From Sphagnum compactum (Eukaryota > Bryophyta > Sphagnopsida > Sphagnales): a stretch of 64,000 bases of DNA. The notes under the pieces were generated by a model. That model searched no databases, was not told where the DNA came from, and saw only the letters and a program-made list of their open reading frames with translations. The DNA lies in the NCBI GenBank assembly GCA_965153455.1, contig OZ234493.1:14932213-14996212 (forward strand), read 5' to 3'. Positions 47,701 to 58,500 of this stretch are shown here, in pieces (the stretch's first letter is position 1; the number at the start of each line of letters is the position of its first letter). The position numbers and the translations under genes are program-made.

Positions 47701-49155
47701 AAAAAAGGGGTCCAAGGTCACCACATTATGAGAAAAACAAATTTGAAATCACCATATTTTAAACTATAGGTTTTAGCATGTTGCCCAAATATAGCACAAT
47801 TTTTGAACTTTTCTCTTTGATTTGTAGTCAAAGTTGGCTTAAGTCCTCTTATGGATATCACCAATCCAACTACCTCCCAAATTTGAAAAAAGAAAAAAAG
47901 AAAGAAAAAATGGTAATGGGATGCAAAAATTTGTTAATCATATTTATACTTTTTTTTTCTCCCCCTTGTCCTCATTCATATTAATGGCCCCCTTGTGTCA
48001 TTGGCCCAAGTATATTAAACCTCCTATAAGATCCTATCACAATAATTTTCCATTCAAAGTAGGTTTAATTTCAAAGTTTTTATAGAACTTTGTTCAATTA
48101 TTTTAAATTAATTTCTAGAGATGATATTCACTCTAAATTCAACAGCTTTTGCTTCATTTATTCAAAAATTGCAAAACAAAGAATGTGCTCACAACCTCAT
48201 CAAGAGTGGGGGGGAGGATGGTTTGGAATAATTACAAGGTGATCACTTCTAAACAAACAAACACTTATCTTAATATATAGATTAATGGTTAATAGGTTTT
48301 GTCTAAAGTTTAGCACAAGAAACACCAATATCATCTACCTAGGGAAAACAAAAAAAGTTAGTTATGTTTGTCACATTGAGATTACTCAAAGCATGATGAC
48401 CCTTTTGCACTCTTGGTGGTGTTGGAAAGCCCCCCAACAAGTAAGGTGCCACCAAGCTGGTTTTGTAATGTTTTGATTTATGATGTAAAAGTTATTAATA
48501 TCAAATAACTTTGTGCTTGAAAATTCAACAAAATCAAGATTAAAATTGCAAGGTAATTTTAGGGCTTAGTCTTGGTACTATTGGAAAGCCCTTGATCAAT
48601 GGGATTTAACAAAGGTGATTTTCTAAATTTTAGACATAAGGTGTGGGGGAGATATTGAATTTTGAGTATTTTTTTCATTAGAAATTAATTGTAGATAAAT
48701 TTTTCATATATATTATATTGGAAGTTGGCAACATAATCATACCATGTTGTAGCCACCAGAAACCAACTAAAAGAAAAGTAGTTTACTTCTTGATGACCAA
48801 CCCTAACATTACCAACTATAAAGACCATATTGTCTTGAGGGTTGGGGAATTAGGGTTTATGGTTTTGAATATCCACAATATTTCCCCATGAACTATTGTA
48901 AAAGGTATGATTCACAGATCTACTACCAGAGTCCGCGTCTGGAAACACCACTTCAGGGATGTAGGTAGGATGTTTCTTGTCTCTCTTGCATGTGTTGTGC
49001 ATGCCACCAAATGTTCACCAAAAGAATCTTGTACATTGACATTTGATGGTTGTTCCAACATTGGAAAGTTTTGAAGCAACCATTTTTATCACATGGAATC
49101 AAGTGGTTTTTAAAGTATGAACTAGGGTACCAGAATCTTCCATTTGTAAAGAAAG
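44701..49155. other. Gene-free stretch
   Basis: Only short, unrelated open frames occur and none resembles a known protein. 46600-48700 is strongly AT-rich with poly-T/poly-A runs. Transcribed non-coding RNA cannot be excluded for 44.7-46.2 kb, which is less AT-rich. Confidence 0.4.
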
Positions 49156-49158
49156 GTG

Positions 49159-49414
49159 ACTACAAAAGGAAGATGCATGTGAATGGAAAACTGCTGTGTT
49201 TTAACTCTTTTGGATGATTCTGATTATTCAAGTACGATTGTTACATGTGTTTGAATAAATTTACAATAGAGAGAAAAATTATTTAGACTACAAAAGGAAG
49301 ATGCATGTGAATGGAAAACTGCTGTGTTTTAACTCTTTTGGATGATTCTGATTATTGAAGTACGATTGTTACATGTGTTTGAATAAATTTACAATAGAGA
49401 GAAAAATTATTTAG
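49159..49414 (+). repeat. 128-bp tandem duplication, nearly perfect
   Basis: ACTACAAAAGGAAGATGCAT starts at 49159 and 49287. The two 128-bp units differ at a single noticed base (ATTCAAG versus ATTGAAG). Confidence 0.95.
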
Positions 49415-49639
49415 CCATGAGGTACAGGCATTTAGGGTATAGGGTAAAGCCCTGGGTTGGGTCGCATTTGGAAAATTTCCACCACATTTGGACTCTGATT
49501 TTAGTTTTGTAACATTTTTTAAACTATTTAAAAATATATTTAAACCTGTCACCCTTTATTGCTACATCCCTCTCGGTATGCTACTAATCGACGATGTAAC
49601 ACCAGAAAATTGAAAAATAAAAATAAAATCACTGCCTAA

Positions 49640-50330
49640 GAAGAGGCCATAGCCAAGTTGGGCCTTGCACTTTGACTCCACTCATCTCTTTAACCATAAT
49701 AAGGTGCGACCAACATTATCAGGATGTCATGAGGTGAAGGAGGGGAGGCCGAGATAACTAATACCTGAAAGTAGACATAATTCCCCTCACATTCTTGAGG
49801 AACAAGTTAAGATCCCTCCCTTCTTTTTTGCCCTTTTTCTTTTTAGAGGCACAAATGAATGAAGATCCCCCCTCTTTTTTAGAGGGATATTTGTGGACAT
49901 AAGGAATTTTCTTTGAATGCATTACATGCTAGATACAACTATTTATCTTTGGTTGACTTTTATTCGATAATGGATTGATTTCATGGATGAAAGTGCGTTG
50001 AAGTTGGTAAACAAAACAATGCTAGATTAAGCTTTTGAGATGAAAAGAAACATAGTTGCTTTTGTTTTTAAGGGAGGTTTTTTTAACAACGACGTCGTCA
50101 GTCAATCACTAAGAGAAATTTCCTACTGTATTTCAGGAGGGGCACCTAATATTGGATAATGATGCGCACTTCAGTCTGTAACAAGCCACTTGTAAACTTA
50201 AGATGCCTCTTGCTCGCACTAGCTCGTGACCTATGAATGTTTAGGCTCATCAACCAACATGTTCACCTCGTGCGTTATGATGGGTAAGGCACATGGGTTG
50301 AGTACGTTGCCAAGATGCAAAGGCCAGACT
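49640..50330. repeat. Copy of the dispersed repeat family
   Basis: Shares a TAGACATAATTCCCCTCACATTCTTGAGGA-type segment and the TCTTTTTTAGAGGGATATT segment with 9975-10040 and 15300-15370. GTTATGATGGGTAAGGCACATGGG near 50275 matches 14050-14073. Confidence 0.6.
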
Positions 50331-50528
50331 TACTGACTCGGCTACCAACGGTCCTTAATGCTTGTGGGTCTGGTTGGTTGAAGGCCAGGCACGTTGGAAT
50401 GAAGTTAAATTCCAAGTTAAGGAAAAGGATACGGTTATCTGATTTGTTTAAATAACCGCCAGTTTCAACTTAATTTTTTTTCAGAGACCGAAGGACCTCC
50501 CGTTCCAGCTTTTTTTCATAAAGGCTCA

Positions 50529-50685
50529 AAGAACCGACTGTTTTGCCAAAATAACCAACAAAGAACCGGAAGTTTTGCCAAAATAACTAACAAAGGACCG
50601 ACTGTTTTGCCAAAATAACCAACAAAGAACCGGCAGTTTTGCCAAAATGACCGACAAAGGACCCTGCAGTTTTTTGGGAACCAGT
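50529..50685 (+). repeat. 32-bp tandem repeat, five units
   Basis: GAACCG or GGACCG-type starts lie at 50531, 50563, 50595, 50627 and 50659, exactly 32 bp apart. Each is followed by a GTTTTGCCAAAATAACCAAC-type segment. Confidence 0.95.
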
Positions 50686-50689
50686 TACC

Positions 50690-52538
50690 TAATGTTTGAC
50701 CAGTTCTAAGATTTTTTTAATATTGAGAACCGCAGTTATATATCAGAGTCGGTTCTCAGATGTTTGACAACCACCGTTCAATACATCAGAGCGAGTTATT
50801 TGATTTTTGAGAGTCACAGATACAGAGTCCATTGGAGAACCGCCGGTTATCAGTTCCCCTGGGGTCTGACAACTGCCCAACATGGATCTGCACACATAAA
50901 TCAGCTGCTGCCCCGAAAAATGTTTTTTTTTTTTTTTTTCTGGGACAGGATATGGGGGGGGGGGGACTAGAAATTGTTTGCTAAAGAAAATGAGGGGCTG
51001 GTAAAAATAGAATAAAATAAAAAATCGATTAGGTTTAATTTAATTAATATCACAAGACCTAATCCTGGAACTTGCTGAACTGGAAGTAACACGTGGCGAG
51101 TTCCTATTGGGTGGGCGGTGACAGGAGTGTTGGTGGGGACTGGTGCCATAGGCTGGGTTCTGATTGGCTCTTCAGATTCCTGAATCTTGAAGCAGGATGA
51201 AGAGTTATGACTGACTCCTCGGTGGGTATCTTCAATAAGTCGGCGCTGCCTGCCGCGCAGCGCAACCGGTTGCTCGGGTTTTTTTACCCCTCTGCCCGGG
51301 TTCCGCTTTTCACTTTTTTAACCTTCCACCTCCAACAGATATCATCCATCCCCTCAGTTACCTTGAAGACCTATTCCCCCAAGTTACTATTAACCTCCTC
51401 CCCTATTACATACCTAGGTTGTATTAGGGTTCTCTCCCCCCCGCCCCACCAAATTGCTGATATTAAAAAATTGGTGCATTTTCTCCCAAAAAATAGAAAA
51501 TTTAGTCAAATTTACATTAATTTTTTTATTTCCAAATTTTTAAATAAAAAATTTGGGTTTTATGTATGTGCAAATGTATAGTCACATATCTTATATACCA
51601 CAAAAATAAACTTTTTTTTTCCCTCACTTCATTTGAAGAATTGTCATTTGATCAAACATAGGGATGGGTCATGAAATGCTAGATTAAGACCCGCTGGTGG
51701 GGAGGTTCCTGAAAATAGTGGGCCTAGGACAAGGCCATTAGCTGAGTCTGACCCCACATTTTGGAGAGGTCCCTCAACTCTGGGGCCTAGCCCATAATAA
51801 AGGACCCCGACAACGTTATCATAAGCCTAGACATACATAGATCATGGGGCAAGGCCGTAGGAACAATGATTATGGTAAGCCTAAACATATGTAGATCACC
51901 ATCATGCAATAGGAGTGAAAGACACCTTTTGCCTACAAAAAGCCTCTTAAGTTAACCTCTTTTTTGTTGGCAAATCTGTATAAGCTAAGGTAAACCTTCA
52001 AATACACTGGGAAATTCCTTTGAAGTGAAAACCCATAGAATTCGATTGTCCGTGCATTTCTTTTCTTTCGGGGAACTCTTGAACATGTCCATAAACTCTT
52101 GTTAGTTTTTCCCATGTTCATCCATGCTCATCACTCACATGAGTTCATCCCTCACATAAGTTTACCTCGCTCCAAGTTTCAACTATAAGATGCATACATA
52201 ATTTACTATGTATAAAAACCTCTCCAGATTGTTCTAGTGCATTTAGAGAGTGTGTTGCAAGAGCTAAAGACCAAGGGGCATCTTGGAAATTCAAACACAG
52301 TGCAAGCAAGTTTGGGCATTTCATTTCCCAAAATGTTCATGTCGTTCTTTCCTCGTGATACTTGATGGGTACCACATGAAAACACTAAATAACAAAATCC
52401 AAGTGTGATCTTCATGCTTAGGAAGGCTCTCATCGCCGCTCGACCATAAGCTTTGCCAGAATGGGGCTTGCGCTCATCTCCACCTCACACATGCCCTCAT
52501 TCCATTAAAGCCCATGGCCTTGGGCTTTACCCTAAACG

Positions 52539-52570
<32 letters not shown>

Positions 52571-53818
52571 GCCACTTTCTACGGAATGACAAACGACATC
52601 AGGCCCCAGCTTCCCCAATCCCTCACCCCACACACCCACATGGAGTGCAAACCCCTAAACAAAATGAAATCCAAGTGTAAGATGTGTGCGCATTGGATAT
52701 TGTGCGGATCTAGTGCCAGCCCACATTTACCTAGTATGTGCAATTTTGGTATATACATGAAAGTTGAGGGTAGGAAATTATTTTTGTTGTTTTCTTACAA
52801 GTGCTGGTGGGGCACTCGCTCAATTAATGAAGGCACCACCACCCAAGTGATGAAGAGGGAGGTAGAATATCAAAACACCTAAGAACTCTTAAAATGCACC
52901 AAAGTATGTATCTTAAGATTGAAATGCTTAAGAGTATGCACTTTAAGAGAATTCCATCAAGAGAATTAAATAGGGGATACCCCACATGTAGAATTTAAAA
53001 TGGCATCCAATACCAATTGTATCAACAAAGCCGAGTTAATGGTTTTTTGTGGGAATTTGTGTGTGTTTGTCTCTCTCTCTCTATATGCGACCTTTTCAGT
53101 TCTAAGGCAAAATGTTCCCTTGAGGATTCTCAAAATCCCCATCTTGATGACACACTTTGTCTTTTAGCAACTTCATGATCATCTTTTATTTCCATACGTG
53201 TTTGTGGTAGTGGCTATTAACCTTGTTTTCTACCACCTTCAAACTTGTTTGTTTGTTTCTTTTTTCTTTTTGGGTTGGTTATGGTTGACAAGTTCGTCCC
53301 TCATCAGCTCTTTCTCTAAGTCTACTATCCCAACCAAACAAGTTGTTATAATTTGGCATCTACCTAATAATGTGCATCTTGTGGGAACCCAAGAAAAACC
53401 TGGCCCTTACTTGTCCCCGCATCTTCCCCAAAAAATAATTATTTTACTTTATTTGATGACGTTGGAGATCTAGTTGATTTTAGGTCTATTTTCCCACTTT
53501 CAAGTGAGTCGAGTTTAATCCATTGGTTTAATTTTGTTTCCAAATTCTGTTCAAGAGAATACGTATATGGGCAATGATTGCTCAAGGGTTATACAAATAG
53601 TATTGCCATGTTGATTCCTTCATTCAATCCCCATTTGTTTCCCCCAATTTTTGAAAACATACAAGAAAGATGAAAATAAGAGCATAGGTATTTTCTAAGA
53701 GTTGGGCAATTCCTTGGTTTTCAGTATTAAAGTAATGTTGATGTTCTTGTGATCCAGACCCAAGCTCGTCCTTTTCTTAAAATCAGGATGAGAACTAGAT
53801 CATGGAACTAGCAATTGG
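50690..53818. other. Gene-free; homopolymers and dispersed repeat
   Basis: Holds a 17-base poly-T (50923-50939) and a 13-base poly-G (about 50953-50965), another dispersed-family copy at 51700-51940, and a (CT)13 tract at 52545-52570. No supported gene. Confidence 0.45.
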
Positions 53819-54003
53819 TCTTGCCTACCAAGGCAAGGATATTGTGTTTAGATTCAGTATAGAGTATAGTAGCTTAAGGGATTTTGGCCCCTAGATTAGT
53901 GGTCTATTTTTATATGAGGATTTTTGAAAGATGATATTTCGGCTTGTGTTGAAACTTGAGATTAGTTATAAAGTCATAATATCTCCAAGGAATTTTGGTT
54001 TCT
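53819..54003 (-). repeat. Inverted copy of the 10133-10315 repeat
   Basis: Its reverse complement aligns with 10133-10315 across about 180 bp, with a few substitutions and a small indel around the CTAGGGGCCAAAATCCC landmark. Confidence 0.8.
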
Positions 54004-55815
54004 CGTAGAGGATTTTTTTGAAGATTATATTTTTGCATGGTGAAATATTTGAGTAACTTCCATAATTCTTCTTTTGCCTTAAGATACTTTTAAATGTAAA
54101 TGGCAAGGCCACAATGTGACACACACCCCTTGTTAAAACTAGAATCAAAACTATAACCTTGAAAATTCAACCGTTGCACACATGTTCAAGTTCTTTAGGT
54201 GAGCAAATTTATTTTTTTTGAAAAGTTGGCAAGTAACTATTAATTTTAATTAATTATAAAACTTCACACCTATACAAATCTCAGTTTTTATTTGTTTGCA
54301 CTTATACAATCTCTAGCGTTTGGGAATGTGAGGTGTATACATGGAACTAGATCCAAAATTTTAATTGGGGTTGGAGGTTTTAGAATTTGTGAAAAATCCT
54401 CTAAAGCCAGATGGTTTAGATATTGGAAGAATTGGTTTCAAACCCACACCGTGGTAACCTTTTAAACTTTCAACTTATTTTTTTTTTAAAGAGTCAAAAT
54501 CAAAATTGAAGGTTCTCTTAAAAAGTAAGAGTTGGCCATCCGTGATATTTTTCCCAAATTTTTTGAATGTTTTTACAAAAATCAAGAGTTAAGCATAGGT
54601 AGTTTTTGCCCAAAACTCTGATTTTTCCTTTTAAAAATGCACAAGTAATGTGTAAGAACCCTGTCTCTAAATAGTTGTTATACATTGAAAGGTTAGTTCA
54701 CTCAAGATAATTAAGAAAACAAACTCAAAGCACCAAATCCAACACTCCCATTGGCCTCAAAAAAAAAGAATCTTGATGCTACACACAACCCTGTTTTGCT
54801 CAAAATTGAAAATAACAGTTCCTTCCTACCATTTCCATTTTGGTCCTCTAAAATTCTCACAAACCTACCCAACCTTCTTATTATATATCTAATTACTAGG
54901 TCACTAGAGATAACAAAAATAAATAAATTCAGACCACCAAATCCAGCAATTTCATTGGCCATAAAAAAATAATTCACCTGTTCACACAAGTGCATTCAAC
55001 ACCCTCTATGTATTAATACATTATCACTATAATGAAGAGTTGAGCATAGGTTTTACAATATTGTACAAAGTCCACAAGGATGGTAGTGTAGATAGGCCAA
55101 TGAGCAAACACTTAAAAATTCAAAGGAGGTTGAACTCTCACACATTGTTTCCTGCTTGTGAAACTCAAATAATATTCGTAGGCCTATTGCTTCCAACATC
55201 ACAAAATTTGCTCAATTTGATAAAGGAACAAGGAACATATGGGGTGTTTGGTGTAAGAGGATTCAATTTTTGATGATTGGTGAATTTTTAAAAATTAAGA
55301 TTTCGAGCTTAAAATCTTTGATCATTGCATTCTTCTTGCCTTTGGAATACAGAGAATTTTCATAAAAGCCCTAGGTGGTGCACCCATCAGATTTTAAATC
55401 GCTCAAAACAAACCAAATATGAGGAAGATATGAGGCTGGAGCTAGAGAGAGGTTTTAAGTTATTTGAAAAAATTGAAACAAATTATCACTCATCCTTGGC
55501 TTGCATTTTCTCCATTGCTCCTTTACTTCTGATGCTCAAGAAACATTTGTAATAGACCTTCAGTTTGTGTGGCCAATGACACAAAGATCGTTCAATTTGG
55601 TTAAGGAATGAGAAAAATATTTGATGATAAAGTACATGTTCAGTGATGCGCGATTCTATGTCACAGATAAAAAGTTGAGAGAGGTCTCCTTGACCAAGTT
55701 CACGAGCATCAGTCAGAAGGCAAGTGTCTGTATTTGAACCTACTGAATAGAGTAAACTGAGTTACTACAGTTGCAACTGCATGTGTTCGCCCCTGGCCTT
55801 GTTTCGGAGGCCAAA
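54004..55815. other. Gene-free
   Basis: Two related segments about 204 bp apart (CACCAAATCCAACACTCCCA at 54732 and CACCAAATCCAGCAATTTCA near 54936, each followed by TTGGCC) suggest an old direct duplication. 55375-55640 shares a TTTTAAATCGCTCAAAA-type phrase with 22790 and 22990. Confidence 0.35.
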
Positions 55816-55829
55816 AAGTGCTTGGCCTC

Positions 55830-56064
55830 AATGCTAGGGATGATGATGATTCACTGGTAAAGGAGCTCCTGGGAAGTTGGGACCACAGAAGCTCCTGGGT
55901 TCAAAACCAAATGGTGTCCATGTGAAACTCCTGTTGGCCTTCTACCAATGAGCTTGACTTGGGGTGGCGATGGCTTGTCAGGTCAGATCTACTGTTGTTG
56001 TACTTTGAAAAAACAAGGAAAACAAAAAATCTAGAGAAAAAAAATGCATTTAAGTGCTTAATGT
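55830..56064 (+). mobile_element. tRNA-derived SINE with 14-bp target duplication
   Basis: The body has an A-box-like TGATTCACTGG (55847-55857) and a B box GGTTCAAAACC (55898-55908), the internal RNA polymerase III promoter of tRNA-derived SINEs. It ends in an A-rich tail (from about 56008). A perfect 14-bp direct repeat AAGTGCTTGGCCTC flanks it at 55816-55829 and 56065-56078. Length (about 235 bp) is normal for a plant SINE. The tail is followed by about 20 bp before the second repeat, which is slightly unusual. Confidence 0.7.
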
Positions 56065-56078
56065 AAGTGCTTGGCCTC

Positions 56079-58500
56079 TTCACTCAAGTATTTGGGCAGA
56101 GGATCCAAGAGTATGGTACTCAGATACACACTTGGGATCAATCCGGGTCTCCTTCACCTCCAATCTCAAAAATGGCACGTGCTGCTGCTTCGATTCCCAT
56201 CGAAGAAGAATGGGTGAAGTAGCAGCGGACTCGTCTTCCCAACAAACAAAAGAGTCCCGCCATTCTCGTCCATTTTCATGGGCTGTTATCGTGATGACTA
56301 CAGACTTCCTTGTACTCATGTGCTTTTGTTTATAGTTCTTAACAGATTCAAAGGGAGGAAAGAATCCAACAACTTTGCTTTCCCCAACTGTTTAGAATGT
56401 GGGTGTTGTACTTGCACAAGAAGAAGGGCACAATTTTGGTTTCTCAAGGAAAGAAGTATAATGATAGGATTATTATCTTTTCTTTTTTGGTGTGTTTGTA
56501 GGTACCTTAGAGTGTCCTCACTAGTGGCACTGCCCAGCTGAGTTTGGATGAAGAAGAGCAAATATTATGTTGTTGGTTTTGAGGGCAGCACATGGCTTCG
56601 GGCCAGAGCATTTGTGCACAGGATGTTGTCTATAGCAAAGAACCTTTCAAAGTTTAACACCTGCTATCGATTGGTCAAATTCATAAATTGGTTCGAATGA
56701 TTTGATATTAGTAATCTCTCACCTTTTGTAGTCCTAATTTCATGTTTATAGATGAGCCATGAGAAAGAGGAAGCCAACCATCTTGGATGTAAGGTTTATG
56801 TTTTTAGAGGCCCAAATACGTGGTACCGGTGGAGCTGCTCTGAAGCATAAAATGTATATGTATCTGTAGGAAAGATTCTTGTGACTAGGTATTACAAAAG
56901 CTTCTTTCCTTCTTCTTTTCTTTTATCGTTGATCGTCACTTCGTAGTCATGAGTCCTATTTGCATAGGATTTTTACCTTATTTTTGTTGATTGTTTGCTT
57001 TTGTTTTTTCTTTGGGTTGTGTCTACCTGTGCTCTCGTTTGCCTTGTACTGGGTTCCCCTCCTTGATTTGTTTTATACAAGGTTGTTCTTCTAACTACAA
57101 CAGCTTTGATACAGCATCAATGTTTTGTTTTGATTTTTGATTTTTCTTTTTTTCCTCGGTCTTTGTAAACTAGATGAATAGGTAGGGTGTTCTTAGGAAG
57201 GGCTATTAATCCAGGCCAAAAATAGTGGCAGCCAATTTTACGAATAGAATTTCATTGCAATCAATGAGAAGTTGAGTCATGGAATTAAAGGGGGGTGAGG
57301 GAGGTTTTTTTCTAGTTGTGTTTGGGTTTAGGGTTTAGGGTGAACTGTTCACTTTCCACTTGGACAGTCAACTTTCAAATGCAAGCTGGGGGGGAAGGGG
57401 GGTTCCCAAGTTCCTAACATGTTCCCCAAAGAGTTTCCAATAGGACCTCACTTTATATGAGATGCTTTGGCATCCTTTCACCTCACTAGAGGAAGATGAT
57501 TTAGTGTGATTCATATCAATTAGATCATGAGAGGGGTGTTCACAACTTTTTCTTTTTTATTAAAAAGGAGCTATGTTGATTGGCCCATCAGCAATTTTTT
57601 TGAAAATTGGGCATGCCCCCCATAGAAGCACCCCATAGAAGTACCTCTTTGGACCCCCAGTTGCAAAATTTAAACAGTTATGCTCCATTGGATTTCACCT
57701 TTTTAGTGTATATACATGGGAGTTGAACTTCAGGCAAACCATATGGAATAAAGCCCAGGTGCAAATTGGGAACATTGTGGGGGAAATGCATTTGAGAACA
57801 CTTTGGGAGCTTGGGAACTTGATGAGAACACATTGAGAACATGAGGAAAAAAAAAACCAGAAAATCCCTTTCCCACTACCCCCTTCTAAAAGAAAAAAAC
57901 TAGACCAATCATGAGTGTGCAATGCTGAGCCTTCCCATTGGATGCATGAAATTTTTCATCACCATTTTTGGCCTAGGCTAATGGCTGGGGCAGAATTTTG
58001 GGGACATTAGTAATGAACCCGAAGATGTTAATGACAAAAGTGTAGTTAGTGGTTTGACAACAACCTCCTCAACCCAGTTTAGGAGACCGAGAAACAAAGC
58101 TTGAACCAAATTGCAGACCAAGAAACATGCATTTGTGATGCAAACAACAAGAGGCAAAAATGATCTGGTCTCTCCAACAAGCACAGAGCCATGATTTGTT
58201 GGGCTTGGGGCGAGTTGAGGGGGATCTTTGAACTTCGTAAAAGGTGGTAGATCATGATTTCTGTTCCCTAATTTTCAAAGTGCTTTCGAATGTCAAAAAA
58301 GGTTTTAGATTCCACTATGATAGACAATAAGATTTTTATAGTGTTGGGAATGTTGGATTCATGTCCACAAGGGTGGGTGAATTGAACCTGCAACCATCTA
58401 CAAAGTAGGGTTTAGCCCTAAACCCTAAACCTCATGCTACCCACCTCATTGGGCTTTTGCCTAACAATTTATAAATATGATCTCATTATAAAATTGAATT
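56079..58500. other. Gene-free; telomere-like tracts
   Basis: GGGTTTAGGGTTTAGGG occurs at about 57326-57342 and CCCTAAACCCTAAACC at about 58416-58431. Short open frames around 56054-56541 match nothing I know. Confidence 0.4.

Noticed and set aside
50529-50685. CRISPR-like array
   Set aside because: Units are plain head-to-tail 32-bp copies with no unique spacers, and the DNA is a plant nuclear genome.
54400-54470. Second SINE
   Set aside because: GGTTTCAAACCC resembles a B box, but no A box spacing, tail or target duplication could be shown.
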